Of a stretch of DNA of 64,000 nucleotides, positions 53,831-64,000 are shown one piece after another. The stretch covers positions 434,001 to 498,000 of the forward strand of contig NZ_JAUSYY010000001.1 in NCBI RefSeq assembly GCF_030817175.1, in the 5' to 3' direction. The notes under the pieces are model-generated. The model had not been told where the DNA came from, ran no database searches, and saw nothing but the letters and a program-made list of their open reading frames with translations. The translations under genes were made by a program, and so were the position numbers. This stretch comes from Agromyces ramosus. GTDB lineage: Bacteria; Actinomycetota; Actinomycetes; Actinomycetales; Microbacteriaceae. Position 1 is the first letter of the stretch, and every line of letters begins with the position of its first letter.

Positions 53831-55213
53831 CTATCCGGGTTCGGGATCCGTGCGCGGCCGAAGCTCGCGCCGAGGGTGCGGCTCGTCGACCGGTGGCTCG
53901 AGGCGTGCGGAGGCCTCGCCACCCGTCACGGGCTCGGAGTCGACCATGCCGTCGAGCGGATGTGCCAGCTCGTCTTTGCCGAGCCGTGCGAACGCAAGCG
54001 TCGCGATCGCGAGCACGGGGCCCACGAGTCCGGCGATGAGGAACGCAGGCGCGAGTCCGATCGACTCGCCCACCGGGCCGGCGACGGCCATCGAAATCGG
54101 CATCAGCGCGAGCGAGACGAAGAAGTCGAGGCTCGACACCCGGCCGAGCATGGAAGGCGGCACGCGGCGCTGGAGCAGCGTGCCCCACACGACGGAGGCG
54201 CCCGAGAAGAGCAGGCCGCAGATGAACAGCGCCACGACCATCACCCAGAGCCACGACGTGAGCCCGATCACCGCGAGCGGGAGCCCGCCGAATCCCCACG
54301 CGAGGATCATCAGGGTGAGGTAACGCCGTGGCAGCCGCATGGATGCGACCGCGATCGAGCCGATGGCACCGCCGACCCCGAAGGCGGCGAGCGCGAGGGC
54401 GAACGCGCCGGCGCCCCCGCCGGTCTGGTCTTTCACCGCGAACGGAAGCAGCACCTCGATCGGGCCCATGAGGACGAACACGAGGAGGATCGAGAACACG
54501 AGCGTCGCGAACAGCCATCGGGTGCGCAACAGGTAGGCGAACCCGTCGCGAAGGTCGATGAACGTCTGCCGCACCGGGTGGCTCACGACCTCGTCGGGAT
54601 CGCGGCGCACCGGAGTGGTGCGCATCGCGGCGAGCACGACCACCGCGACGACCTGCAGCACGGCCACGACGAAGAAGGCCAGCCACGGCCCCTGCACGGC
54701 GATGAGCAGGCTCGCGAGGGCAGGTCCGGCGGCATTCATGGCCGCAGGGCGCAGCACGCCCTCGACGCCGTTTGCCGCGAGCAATTGCGACTCGGGGAGG
54801 ATGGAAGGCAGCCATGCCGAGTACGCGGGATAGAAGAAGCCGTCGGCAAGGCCGAGCACGAACGAGATGACCGCGAGGTGCCACACCTCGACGATGCCGG
54901 TGACCGCGAGGAACCCCGCGATCGCGAAGCCCGTGCCGCGCACGATCTCGACCACGAGCAGGATGCGCCGCTGCGGGATGCGGTCGGCCGCGACACCGCC
55001 GAACAGCACCGCGAGCACGAGCCCGAGGCTCGAGCCGACGGCGACGAACGAGAGGTCGATCGGGGTGCCCCCGAGTTGCACGACCTGCCAGACCGCGGCG
55101 ACGATCCACGCGCCGGCGCTCAGGAGCGACGCCGCGAGGGCGATGGTGAGGAGTCGGTACTGGCCCGAGGAGAACGGACGCAGCGCGCGCGGCAGCCGGG
55201 TGGCGTCGGTCAT
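53831..55213 (-). CDS. MFS transporter (enterobactin-exporter/tetracycline-like group)
   Basis: A 460-residue, 12-helix transporter. AAVWQVVQLGGTPIDLSFVA, VLFGGVAADRIPQRRILLVV (motif A) and YPAYSAWLPSILPESQLLAA place it in the MFS_3/EntS-like group of exporters. An acidic 60-residue tail follows the last helix. Start chosen at ATG 55213; an in-frame start at 55246 is also possible. Substrate unknown. Confidence 0.85.
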   Translation of the reverse strand: MTDATRLPRALRPFSSGQYRLLTIALAASLLSAGAWIVAAVWQVVQLGGTPIDLSFVAVGSSLGLVLAVLFGGVAADRIPQRRILLVVEIVRGTGFAIAGFLAVTGIVEVWHLAVISFVLGLADGFFYPAYSAWLPSILPESQLLAANGVEGVLRPAAMNAAGPALASLLIAVQGPWLAFFVVAVLQVVAVVVLAAMRTTPVRRDPDEVVSHPVRQTFIDLRDGFAYLLRTRWLFATLVFSILLVFVLMGPIEVLLPFAVKDQTGGGAGAFALALAAFGVGGAIGSIAVASMRLPRRYLTLMILAWGFGGLPLAVIGLTSWLWVMVVALFICGLLFSGASVVWGTLLQRRVPPSMLGRVSSLDFFVSLALMPISMAVAGPVGESIGLAPAFLIAGLVGPVLAIATLAFARLGKDELAHPLDGMVDSEPVTGGEASARLEPPVDEPHPRRELRPRTDPEPG

Positions 55214-55259
55214 CCGGTCATTCTTGCGGGTGCCGCCGACATCCACACGCGGTAATCGG

Positions 55260-56261
55260 TCAGCGGTCGGCTGGGTCGAGCCACTTCTCGGCGAGGTGGT
55301 CGGCCACGACGCGGCGGATCGTCCCCGAGGTGCCGCGGAGCACGATGCTCTCGGTGCGGATGATCGGCCCCTTGCGGCGAACGCCGTCGACGAGCTCGCC
55401 GTCGGTCACGCCCGTCGCGACGAAGAAGGTGTTGTCGCTGCGCACGAGCTCTCCGAGCTCGTAGACGCGGTCGCAGTCGAGCCCGGCGGCCTCGCCGCGC
55501 GCGCGCTCCGCGTCGTCCTTCGGCGCGAGCCGTCCCTGCATGAAGCCGCCCAGCGCCTTGATGGCGCACGCGGTGGTGATGCCCTCGGGGCTGCCGCCGA
55601 TGCCGACGCACATGTCGATGCGCGACTCGTAGCGCGCCGCGTTGATGCCGCCGGCCACGTCGCCGTCGCTGATCAGGCGGGTGCCGGCGCCCGCTTCCCG
55701 GATGTCGGCGATGAGCTGCTCGTGCCGCGGGCGATTCAGCACCGCGACGCGCATCTCGCCGATCGGCTTGTTCTTCGCGGCGGCGAGCGCGCGCAGGTTC
55801 TCGCCGATGGGCTTGCGGATGTCGACGACGCCGATACCGGCGGCATCCGTGACGATCTTGTCCATGTAGAAGACGGATGACGCGTCGAGCATGGTGCCCC
55901 GGTCCGCCACCGCGATGACCGAGAGCGCATTCTGGCGCCCGGCGGCGGTGAGCGACGTACCGTCGATCGGGTCGACGGCGATGTCGCAGGCGGGCCCCCG
56001 GCCGTTGCCGACCCGCTCGCCGTTGAAGAGCATCGGGGCGGCATCCTTCTCACCCTCGCCGATGACCACGACGCCGTCGAAGTTCACCGTGCCGAGGAAC
56101 GCGCGCATCGCGTCGACGGCGGCGCCGTCGGCGCCGAGCTTGTCGCCACGGCCGATCCACGGGTACGAGCGGATCGCGGCCGCCTCGGTCGCCCGCACGA
56201 GCTCGAGGGCGATGTTGCGGTCGGGGTGCAGGAACAGGGTTGCCGTATCGGTGCTCACCAT
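55260..56261 (-). CDS. glpX: Fructose-1,6-bisphosphatase class II
   Basis: A 333-residue GlpX. GRGDKLGADGAAVDAM, VVVIGEGEKDAAPMLF, ACDIAVDPIDGTSLT and CVGIGGSPEGITTACAIKAL carry the metal- and phosphate-binding acids and the glycine loop. It is the sole expected gluconeogenic FBPase of actinobacteria. GGGAGGA precedes the ATG. It lies 139 bp after a diverged paralogue, and fbaA is divergently transcribed upstream of that paralogue. Confidence 0.95.
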   Translation of the reverse strand: MVSTDTATLFLHPDRNIALELVRATEAAAIRSYPWIGRGDKLGADGAAVDAMRAFLGTVNFDGVVVIGEGEKDAAPMLFNGERVGNGRGPACDIAVDPIDGTSLTAAGRQNALSVIAVADRGTMLDASSVFYMDKIVTDAAGIGVVDIRKPIGENLRALAAAKNKPIGEMRVAVLNRPRHEQLIADIREAGAGTRLISDGDVAGGINAARYESRIDMCVGIGGSPEGITTACAIKALGGFMQGRLAPKDDAERARGEAAGLDCDRVYELGELVRSDNTFFVATGVTDGELVDGVRRKGPIIRTESIVLRGTSGTIRRVVADHLAEKWLDPADR

Positions 56262-56400
56262 CGAGGGTCCTCCCGGACGCTGTGTCGGGTTCCGACGCTC
56301 GGAACCGTCGGCGAGCGCGCGGCCCGCCCCTCCAGCCTAGGCATCCGGCCCCTGCGCGACGTGAAGTTCGAACGTTCCGAGCCGGAAAGATCCCCGGATC

Positions 56401-57369
56401 TTAACGTTCCGGCAAGGTCGCGTTCGTCTCCGTCGCCGCGTCGCCGTGACCTGCGGCCACCTGCACGAGCGCGGTCGGCACGGGTCCCAGCGCGCACGCG
56501 GTCACGGCGGCGATCGCGACGAACGCCGGTGAGGAGCAGAGCTCGTCTAGCGTCCGGACCCGATCGGCGTCGAGCCCCGCACGTCGAACGCGCTCGGCTT
56601 CACCGGCCGACTGTGGCGCCGCCCGGGCCTGCATGAACCCGTCGTGCGCGCGCACGATCGCCGCCTCGATGACGCCCTCGGGCGCGCCGCCGATGCCGAG
56701 CAGCAGGTCGAGCGATCCGGTGGATGCCACGGCGTGCACCACGCGCTCGATGTCGCCGTGCTCGAACGCATGCACGCGAGCCCCTGCCTGTTCGACGGCG
56801 GCGGCCGTTGCGGCATTGCGCGGCCGGGACTGCACGGCGACCCGGAGGTCCGTGACGCGGCATCCCCGCGCGGCGGCGAGGAGCGCGAGGTTCTCTTCGA
56901 CCGGGAGCGTGAGGTCGAGACCGGCACCCGCGCCGGCGTGCACGAGCTTGTCGAGGTAGTGCGCCGGGCCGAGGTCGAGGAAGGCGCCGCGCGGCGCGGC
57001 CGCGAGGATCGCCATCGATCCCGGAAGGCCCGCCGCCGCGAGCCTCGTGCCGTCGACCGGGTCGACGGCGACGTCGACGGCTGGCCCGGATCCCGTGCCG
57101 AACCGCTCGCCCGGGTGCAGCATCGGAGCGTCGTCCTTCTCGCCCTCGCCGGCGACGATCCGGCCGTCGGCGGCCACGGTCGCGAGGGCCGCGCGAAGGG
57201 CATCCACCGCGGCGGCGTCGACCGCGTCGGAATCGCCGCAGCCGACGAGCGGCCGGGCGGCGTCGGCCGCCGCCGTGACCGCCGCGATGAGCTCCGCGCG
57301 TAGCGAGCGGGGAATCATCGTGGCCGCGGCATCCGTCGAGGTCGGCTGCCCGCCTGGTGCGCTGTGCAT
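56401..57369 (-). CDS. Diverged GlpX paralogue (class II FBPase-like)
   Basis: A 322-residue relative of GlpX. GEGEKDDAPML, VDVAVDPVDGTRL and LLLGIGGAPEGVIEAAIV are kept. The first active-site block has changed to GCGDSDAVDAAAVDAL, losing the Lys and ADG of the canonical enzyme. The conserved C-terminal IRTES region is replaced by GPVPTALVQVAAGHGDAATE. It may act on another bisphosphate or have a regulatory role. An inverted repeat AAGATC...GATCTT (56387-56402) overlaps its stop. Confidence 0.8.
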   Translation of the reverse strand: MHSAPGGQPTSTDAAATMIPRSLRAELIAAVTAAADAARPLVGCGDSDAVDAAAVDALRAALATVAADGRIVAGEGEKDDAPMLHPGERFGTGSGPAVDVAVDPVDGTRLAAAGLPGSMAILAAAPRGAFLDLGPAHYLDKLVHAGAGAGLDLTLPVEENLALLAAARGCRVTDLRVAVQSRPRNAATAAAVEQAGARVHAFEHGDIERVVHAVASTGSLDLLLGIGGAPEGVIEAAIVRAHDGFMQARAAPQSAGEAERVRRAGLDADRVRTLDELCSSPAFVAIAAVTACALGPVPTALVQVAAGHGDAATETNATLPER

Positions 57370-57437
57370 CCCGCCATCCTCGCGCACCGCGGATGCCCGC
57401 GGCATCCGTCACACCTGAGCCGTGCTCGGCAAGTCGA

Positions 57438-57443
57438 TAGACT
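57438..57443 (+). promoter_or_regulatory. -10 box of fbaA
   Basis: TAGACT fits TANNNT, 34 nt before the fbaA ATG. A -35 box was not clear. Confidence 0.4.
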
Positions 57444-57477
57444 CGACCCAACCCACCTGTCGTCCGAAGGAGCCTTC

Positions 57478-58506
<1,029 letters not shown>

Positions 58507-58514
58507 GGCCCCGG

Positions 58515-59165
58515 ATGTCGCAGCACGGTGCCGCCCGCCCGTCCGACGAGTCGGACGGCGGCGGTGCCGCGCGCGGCGACGTGCCGGCCGCCCCGGCCGT
58601 TCCGCCCGTTCCCCGCGACGAGCGCCCCCGCCCGCAGTTCGGCGAGTACGCGCCCGAGGGCTGGACGTGGAAGCCCCCCGCCGAAGACCACATCTCCGAC
58701 CCTGCGCCGCAGATGGTCACGCCTCCGGCCGCGGCAACCACTCGCTCGGCTCGCGCAGCCTCGGTCGAGGGCCGCCGCGAGCGCCCCACCGATCGGCTGA
58801 TCACGATCATGCTGCTCGTGCTCGGCGTGTTCGGCACGTGGATCTCGATCAGCACGCTGCAGTCGCTGCCCGACGTGCTTCCCGACGCCATCAGCCGGGC
58901 CGCCGAGATGCTCGGCACGGGCGGCACGCCCCTCGACTACGTTCCCGGGCCCGAAGTGCCCGCGATCCTCCTCGCCGGCTCCATCTTCCAGGGGGTGCTG
59001 TGGCTGCTCACCGCATGGTGGTCGATCTCGCGGATTCGCGCACGGCGCCTCGCGTTCTGGGTGCCGCTCGTCGGCGGCGCGGTTTCGTTCATCGCGTTGT
59101 ACGGCGCGATGACGATCGTGATCCTCAGCGACCCGGCGCTCGCCGCGAGCCTGACGCCGGCCTGA
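58515..59165 (+). CDS. Hypothetical membrane protein (DUF6264-like)
   Basis: A 216-residue protein. A disordered Pro/Ala-rich N-terminal half (to about 95) contains RPQFGEYAPEGWTWKPP. Three helices follow (about 97-118, 145-168, 178-205). The PxFGEYA motif is common in Microbacteriaceae membrane proteins often called DUF6264; that label is from memory. It starts 8 nt after fbaA and may be cotranscribed. Confidence 0.7.
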   Translation: MSQHGAARPSDESDGGGAARGDVPAAPAVPPVPRDERPRPQFGEYAPEGWTWKPPAEDHISDPAPQMVTPPAAATTRSARAASVEGRRERPTDRLITIMLLVLGVFGTWISISTLQSLPDVLPDAISRAAEMLGTGGTPLDYVPGPEVPAILLAGSIFQGVLWLLTAWWSISRIRARRLAFWVPLVGGAVSFIALYGAMTIVILSDPALAASLTPA

Positions 59166-59220
59166 GGCCCGCGCGCCTCGGGCGCCGCGTATCGGGAGGT
59201 CGCGTGACGCCGGGTTCGCG

Positions 59221-60304
59221 TCAGCGTGAGACGCGGCCGCCGAGCGCCCGCGCGTCGCGGTTGCCGGCGAGGTCCTTGCGCAGTTCCTTCGGGAGCGAGA
59301 ACATCAGGTCTTCCTCAGCCGTCTTCACCTCGGCGACGTCGCCATAGCCGGCGTCGGCGAGCGCGGCGAGCAGCTCTTGGACGAGCTCTTCGGGCACGGA
59401 TGCCCCGCTCGTCACGCCGACCGTCTCGACCCCGTCGAGCCACTCCTGCTTGACCTCGCTCGCGTAGTCGACGCGGTAGGCGGCCTTCGCGCCGTACTCG
59501 AGGGCGGACCTCGACGAGGCGCACGCTGTTGGAGCTGTTGGCCGAGCCGACGACGATCACGAGGTCGGCGTCTTGGGCGACCTTCTTGATGGCGACCTGG
59601 CGGTTCTGGGTGGCGTAGCAGATGTCGTCGCTCGGCGGGTCTTGCAGGTTCGGGAACCGCTCGCGGAGCCGACGCACCGTCTCCATCGTCTCGTCGACCG
59701 AGAGCGTGGTCTGCGAGAGCCACACGACCTTGTCGGGGTCGCGCACCTCGATGTTCGCCACCTCATCGGGGCTGCCGACGAGGGTGACGTGATCGGGCGC
59801 CTCCCCGGCGGTGCCCTCGACCTCTTCATGGCCCTCATGGCCGATGAGCAGGATCTCGAAGTCGTCGCGGGCGAAGCGCACCGCCTCGCGGTGCACCTTG
59901 GTGACGAGCGGGCAGGTCGCGTCGATGGCATGCAGCCCGCGGTCGGCGGCGGCGTTCACGACGGCCGGCGAGACGCCGTGCGCACTGAAGACGATGTGGG
60001 CGCCCTCGGGCACCTCGTCGACCTCGTCGACGAAGATCGCCCCCTGCGCCTCGAGCTCGGTCACCACGTGGATGTTGTGCACGATCTGCTTGCGCACGTA
60101 GACGGGCGCGCCGTAGTGCTCGATCGCCTTCTCGACGGCGATCACCGCACGGTCGACTCCGGCGCAGTAGCCGCGCGGGGCCGCGAGCAGCACACGCTTG
60201 TGTCCGGGGACCGGGATATCCTTGAGCCGGCCGCGCACGCCCGGGACTCTGGGCATGCCGAGGCCGATTCGCGGGGCATCCGTCAAGCTCGTCACGGTGC
60301 CCAT
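59221..60304 (-). pseudogene. ispH: 4-hydroxy-3-methylbut-2-enyl diphosphate reductase, frameshifted
   Basis: The frame from ATG 60304 encodes [40 protein letters not shown] and [16 protein letters not shown], the usual IspH blocks with Fe-S cysteines. An extra base at 59506-59507 shifts the frame. The rest, [20 protein letters not shown] and later [18 protein letters not shown], lies in the next frame and ends at 59221. One base removed restores a full enzyme of about 360 residues. As IspH makes IPP/DMAPP in the MEP pathway, which this group normally depends on, a sequencing error is more likely than loss. Confidence 0.9.
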
Positions 60305-60344
60305 CCTACGCGGCGAGACTGGGCGAGCGACCTGAGAGGCCCCC

Positions 60345-61610
60345 ATGACGGATGCACCAGCCACGCGCGAGGCGCCGTGGCCAGTTGCGGTGCTCTCCGG
60401 CAAGCTCAAGCAGTACCTCGACCGGCTCGGCACCGTCTGGGTCGAGGGCGAGATCACGCAGTGGGGCATCTCGGCCGGCAACGTCTACGGCAAGCTCAAA
60501 GACCTCGATGCCGACGCGACGCTGTCGTTCACGGTGTGGTCGTCGGTGCGTGCGCGCTTCGACGAGCAGTTCAAGCCGGGCGACCACGTCGTGGCGCTCG
60601 TCAAGCCGAGCTGGTGGGTCAAGGGCGGCTCGCTCTCGATGCAGGTGTTCGACCTGAAGCACGTGGGCCTCGGCGACCTGCTCGAGCGGCTCGAACGGCT
60701 GCGGACGCAGCTCGCAGCCGAGGGGCTCTTCGCCGCCGAACGCAAGCGCCGGCTGCCCTTCCTGCCGGGGGTCATCGGGCTCATCACGGGCAAAGACAGC
60801 GACGCAGAGAACGACGTGCTGCGAAACGCGCGCCTCCGCTGGCCGGCTGTCGAGTTCCGCGTCGTGCACGCCGCCGTGCAGGGCGATCGCACCGCACCCG
60901 AGGTGGTCGCGGCGATCAAGCGACTCGACGCCGATCCGGCCGTCGAGGTCATCATCGTCGCGCGCGGCGGCGGCGACTTCCAGAACCTCCTGGGCTTCAG
61001 CGACGAACGCGTCGTTCGGGCCGCGGCCGCCGTATCCACCCCCATCGTCTCCGCGATCGGCCACGAAGCCGACCGGCCGCTGCTCGACGAGGTCGCCGAC
61101 CTCCGGGCGTCGACGCCGACGGATGCCGCGAAGCGCGTGGTGCCCGACATCAACGAAGAGCTCGTGCGCATCGAGCAGGCCCGCGCACGGCTCGGCATGC
61201 GCCTGTCGGCCATGCTCGCTCGCGAGGTCGACCGCATCACGCACCTCCGCTCACGACCCGCCCTGGCCGACACGGCGTGGATCATCGACCGCCGAGCTGA
61301 AGACCTCACCCGATGGGTCGCCAGGGGCAGCGAGCTCATCGACCGCACCCTCGAGCGAGCGACCGCCCGTACCGCCGAGCTGCGAGGCCATCTGCGCGCG
61401 CTGTCGCCGCAGGCGACCCTCGATCGCGGGTATGCCATCGTGCAGGGCGCCGACGGCCACGTGCTGCGCACTCCGGCCGCGGCTCCCGACGGCACCCCGC
61501 TCGTCGTGACGCTCGCCGAGGGTGCACTGGCGGCGGTCTCCCGCGGCCCGGCACAGGGCCGGCCCGTGACCGATGCGCCCGCGGCGGGGCCTGTCGCCGC
61601 CGCCGAATAG
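60345..61610 (+). CDS. xseA: Exodeoxyribonuclease VII large subunit
   Basis: A 421-residue XseA. The N-terminal OB-fold has [20 protein letters not shown]; the catalytic part has [40 protein letters not shown] and [21 protein letters not shown] coiled-coil tail follows. With XseB it degrades single-stranded DNA from both ends. GAGAGG precedes the ATG. It is divergent from ispH. Confidence 0.95.
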   Translation: MTDAPATREAPWPVAVLSGKLKQYLDRLGTVWVEGEITQWGISAGNVYGKLKDLDADATLSFTVWSSVRARFDEQFKPGDHVVALVKPSWWVKGGSLSMQVFDLKHVGLGDLLERLERLRTQLAAEGLFAAERKRRLPFLPGVIGLITGKDSDAENDVLRNARLRWPAVEFRVVHAAVQGDRTAPEVVAAIKRLDADPAVEVIIVARGGGDFQNLLGFSDERVVRAAAAVSTPIVSAIGHEADRPLLDEVADLRASTPTDAAKRVVPDINEELVRIEQARARLGMRLSAMLAREVDRITHLRSRPALADTAWIIDRRAEDLTRWVARGSELIDRTLERATARTAELRGHLRALSPQATLDRGYAIVQGADGHVLRTPAAAPDGTPLVVTLAEGALAAVSRGPAQGRPVTDAPAAGPVAAAE

Positions 61611-61613
61611 AAT
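61608..61613 (+). promoter_or_regulatory. -10 box for xseB
   Basis: TAGAAT overlaps the xseA stop codon and ends 7 nt before the ATG at 61621, suggesting an internal leaderless transcript for xseB. Confidence 0.45.
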
Positions 61614-61620
61614 GGTTCCC

Positions 61621-61860
61621 ATGCCCCCCACCACCGATGTCGCCGAGCTGAGCTACGAGCAGGCCCGCGACGAACTCGTGCGGGTCGTCGGCGAGCTCGA
61701 GCAGGGCTCGGCGACCCTCGAGCAGTCGCTCGCCCTCTGGGAGCGCGGCGAGGCGCTCGCCGCACGGTGCGAAGAGTGGCTCATCGGTGCGAAGGCGCGG
61801 CTCGATGCCGCCCGCTCCGGTGCGCGGCGGTCCTCGGGCGACGACGCCGGCGAGCGCTGA
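61621..61860 (+). CDS. xseB: Exodeoxyribonuclease VII small subunit
   Basis: A 79-residue helical subunit: [40 protein letters not shown] and an Arg/Ser-rich tail. Start taken at ATG 61621, placed 7 nt behind a -10 box; ATG 61612 is in frame. It partners XseA. Its stop overlaps the next ATG (TGATG). Confidence 0.95.
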   Translation: MPPTTDVAELSYEQARDELVRVVGELEQGSATLEQSLALWERGEALAARCEEWLIGAKARLDAARSGARRSSGDDAGER

Positions 61861-62501
61861 TGGCCACGCGCGAACCCCCGGTCGTCGCCGAGCTCGGCCG
61901 GCCCGAGACCCCCGAAGAGACCGCGGCCCGCAAGGCCGAGAACTCCCTCAAGCACCGCCAGCGGCAGACGCTGAAGAACCTCGTCCTCGCGCTCGGCGCG
62001 AGCCTGCTGATCGTCCTCGTGATCGTGCTCATCGTGCCGCGCAGCGGCGCCCCCATCGATCGCGACATCGACGTCGCCGCCGTCGCCGAGCAGGCGCAGA
62101 TCGCGAGCGACGACCCGCTGGCGGTGCCGAAGGTCCCCGAGGGCTGGCGGGCCAACGCCGCCGAGCTCCGCACGAGCGAAGCAGACGGCGTCACCGCCTG
62201 GTACGCCGGGTACCTCACCCCGAGCAGCGAGTACATCGGCATGTACCAGGGCCTCCAGGCGAACTCCACGTGGGTCTCCGCACTCCTCGAGCGCACGCTC
62301 GCGACCGGCACCACCACGATCGACGGCGTCGAGTGGACCGTCTACGACAACCGGGGCACCGGCGACGACGTCGGCAATGCCGAATACGGGCTCACCACCG
62401 AGGCGGGCGGCAGCACCTTCGTGCTCCTCGGCACCGCGACGCCGGCCGAATTCGAGGCACTCGCCGGCGCACTCGTGCCGACCATCGAAGCCCTGAGCTG
62501 A
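61860..62501 (+). CDS. DUF4245 family membrane protein
   Basis: A 213-residue protein with one helix (about 42-62) and an extracytoplasmic domain. LIVPRSGAPIDRDIDVAAVA, VPEGWRANAAELR, VTAWYAGYLTPSSEYIGMYQ and ATPAEFEALAGAL match DUF4245, which commonly follows xseB in actinobacteria. Function unknown. Coupled to xseB by overlap. Confidence 0.9.
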   Translation: MATREPPVVAELGRPETPEETAARKAENSLKHRQRQTLKNLVLALGASLLIVLVIVLIVPRSGAPIDRDIDVAAVAEQAQIASDDPLAVPKVPEGWRANAAELRTSEADGVTAWYAGYLTPSSEYIGMYQGLQANSTWVSALLERTLATGTTTIDGVEWTVYDNRGTGDDVGNAEYGLTTEAGGSTFVLLGTATPAEFEALAGALVPTIEALS

Positions 62502-62550
62502 ACCCGACCGCACCACCACTGAATCCAGCCCAACACCGAGAGGAGCGCCC

Positions 62551-63207
62551 GTGAGCGAGAAGCCGACCGAACGCCCTGAGACGCCGGCCGCCACGTGGCG
62601 GGAGCTTCGTCGCGGCAATGAGCGGTTCATCGCTGGCGAGCCGCAGCATCCCCGCCAAGACGTCGACCATCGCACCTCGCTCGCCACCGCGCAGCGGCCG
62701 CTCGTCGCGATCTTCGGCTGCAGCGACTCGCGGCTCTCGGCCGAGATCATCTTCGACGTCGGCCTCGGCGATGCCTTCGTCGTGCGCAACGCCGGGCAGG
62801 TCATCTCAGACTCGGTGCTCGGCTCCCTCGAGTACGCCGTCGGGGTGCTCGGAGTGCCGCTCATCCTCGTGCTCGGCCACGACGAGTGCGGCGCGGTGCG
62901 CGCGGCCATCGACTCGCAGGCGCCCGATGCCGCTCCGCTGCCGGCGCACATCGCCTCGATCGTCGACCGCATCGTGCCCGCCGTGAGGCGCGTGGCGGGC
63001 GGCGAACCGGGAGCACCCATCCGGCCCGACGACGTCGACGCGGGGTTCGTCGGTCGCGAGCACCTCCGCGACACCGTGGCCGAGCTCCTCGAGAGCTCCG
63101 AGATGATCAGCGACGCGATCGCAGCGGGTACGCTGGCTATCGTCGGCGCCAACTACCGCTTGTTCGAAGGACGCGCCGAGACCGACATCGTCGTCGGCCG
63201 CATCTGA
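62551..63207 (+). CDS. Beta-class carbonic anhydrase
   Basis: A 218-residue enzyme. [17 protein letters not shown] gives the first zinc Cys and the Asp-Arg dyad; [12 protein letters not shown] gives zinc His and Cys; [20 protein letters not shown] is also typical. It interconverts CO2 and bicarbonate. GAGGAG precedes the GTG start. Confidence 0.93.
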   Translation: MSEKPTERPETPAATWRELRRGNERFIAGEPQHPRQDVDHRTSLATAQRPLVAIFGCSDSRLSAEIIFDVGLGDAFVVRNAGQVISDSVLGSLEYAVGVLGVPLILVLGHDECGAVRAAIDSQAPDAAPLPAHIASIVDRIVPAVRRVAGGEPGAPIRPDDVDAGFVGREHLRDTVAELLESSEMISDAIAAGTLAIVGANYRLFEGRAETDIVVGRI

Positions 63208-63266
63208 CCGCCGCGTTCCGCGGCACTCGCCGGGAGGGCCCGGCAGCAACCGAAGGAGAACCCGCC

Positions 63267-64000
63267 GTGGGCGACAACGCCGCCGACTACCGCATCGAGC
63301 ACGACACGATGGGCGAGGTGCGGGTGCCCGCATCGGCGCTCTACCGGGCGCAGACGCAGCGCGCGGTCGAGAACTTCCCGATCTCCGGGTCCGGGCTCGA
63401 GCCGCAGCAGATCCAGGCCCTCGCGCGCATCAAGAAGGCCGCCGCGCAGGCGAACGCGAAGCTCGGCGTGCTCGACCCTGCCATCGCCGCCGCCATCGAA
63501 GAGGCCGCCGACGAGGTCATCGCGGGCCGCCACGACTACGCCGAGCACTTCCCCGTCGACGTCTACCAGACCGGCTCCGGCACCTCGTCGAACATGAACA
63601 TGAACGAGGTGCTCGCGACGATCGCGACCTCGAAGCTCGGCAGTCCCGTGCATCCCAACGACCACGTCAACGCCTCGCAGTCCTCCAACGACGTGTTCCC
63701 CACTTCGGTGCACATCGCCGTCACGGCCGCGCTCATCGACGAGCTCATCCCCGCACTCGACCACCTCGCCGTCGCCCTCGAGGCCAAGGCCGAGGCATGG
63801 GCGGGCATCGTGAAGGCCGGCCGCACGCACCTGATGGACGCGACGCCCGTCACGCTCGGCCAGGAGTTCGGCGGCTACGCGCGCCAGATGCGCCTCGGCA
63901 TCGAGCGCGTGCGCTCGGCGCTCCCCCGCGTCGCCGAGGTGCCGCTGGGCGGCACCGCGGTCGGCACCGGCATCAACACCCCTGCCGGCTTCCCGCAGCT
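63267..64000 (+). CDS. fumC: Class II fumarate hydratase, N-terminal part
   Basis: The first about 244 residues are in the window. [20 protein letters not shown] starts the fold; [16 protein letters not shown] and [18 protein letters not shown] are substrate blocks; [19 protein letters not shown] follows. The catalytic SS-loop lies beyond the window end. It hydrates fumarate to malate. AAGGAG lies 9 nt before the GTG at 63267. Confidence 0.93.
   Translation, partial: MGDNAADYRIEHDTMGEVRVPASALYRAQTQRAVENFPISGSGLEPQQIQALARIKKAAAQANAKLGVLDPAIAAAIEEAADEVIAGRHDYAEHFPVDVYQTGSGTSSNMNMNEVLATIATSKLGSPVHPNDHVNASQSSNDVFPTSVHIAVTAALIDELIPALDHLAVALEAKAEAWAGIVKAGRTHLMDATPVTLGQEFGGYARQMRLGIERVRSALPRVAEVPLGGTAVGTGINTPAGFPQ

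Overview
This is a gene-dense, high-GC (about 70% by eye) chromosomal window from an actinobacterium. The best fit is Microbacteriaceae (Agromyces or Microbacterium-like). The reasons are the near-exclusive G/C third codon positions, the many GTG starts, starts 6-8 nt behind a TANNNT -10 box (leaderless genes), and families common in that group (actinobacterial 7Fe ferredoxin FdxA, DUF4245, DUF4180, substrate-binding plus vWA proteins, fused two-domain Dpp ATPase). The genus is inference. I saw no rRNA, tRNA, CRISPR array, prophage or classical insertion sequence.

Layout. 1-6.7 kb: end of dapD, a penicillin-acylase-family enzyme, citrate synthase, dapC, fdxA and two small envelope genes. 6.9-10.7 kb: enoyl-CoA hydratase, an M23 peptidase with an MtrA-like box, and typA. 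10.9-16.3 kb: a Dpp/Opp-type peptide ABC operon whose binding-protein gene is followed by a strong hairpin. 16.5-20.2 kb: CPBP protein, an ECF sigma/anti-sigma/lipoprotein module, and a frameshifted DUF2231 gene. 20.2-25.0 kb: glycine cleavage operon gcvT-gcvH-gcvP behind a tandem glycine riboswitch. 25.1-26.2 kb: an endonuclease-like gene bounded by 54-bp inverted repeats. 26.3-32.1 kb: NrtR-nadABC-nifS NAD operon with candidate NrtR operators. 32.3-36.7 kb: frameshifted MFS efflux gene, vWA protein, phosphoribosyltransferase. 36.7-39.7 kb: PrmC-like methyltransferase and a fused anthranilate synthase behind a Trp-Trp leader peptide and attenuator. 39.7-46.8 kb: deaminase, GNATs, Fpg/Nei glycosylase, small proteins, and a second ECF sigma module. 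46.9-50 kb: HTH-only LysR protein, then an accessory patch downstream of ychF. 50-64 kb: methyltransferase, exonuclease, rmuC, MFS, two glpX paralogues, fbaA, ispH (frameshifted), xseA-xseB, carbonic anhydrase and the start of fumC.

Most of the window is housekeeping metabolism. Lysine/DAP synthesis, the TCA cycle (gltA, fumC), gluconeogenesis (glpX, fbaA), one-carbon supply (gcv), NAD synthesis and tryptophan entry each carry their own recognisable control element.

The two most unusual places are accessory. At the 3' end of ychF, the last codons of the gene are present three times as a 23-bp direct repeat. The repeats separate two small foreign-looking genes, and the outermost copy still carries what looks like the original ychF C-terminus. 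At 25.1-26.2 kb a single PD-(D/E)XK-like gene sits between 54-bp inverted repeats that also supply its stop codon. The 8-mer CGGATGCC/GGCATCCG recurs across the whole window in both orientations, even where it forces rare codons. Three genes (DUF2231, MFS, ispH) are each broken by one inserted base; since ispH should be essential, sequencing error is the likelier cause.
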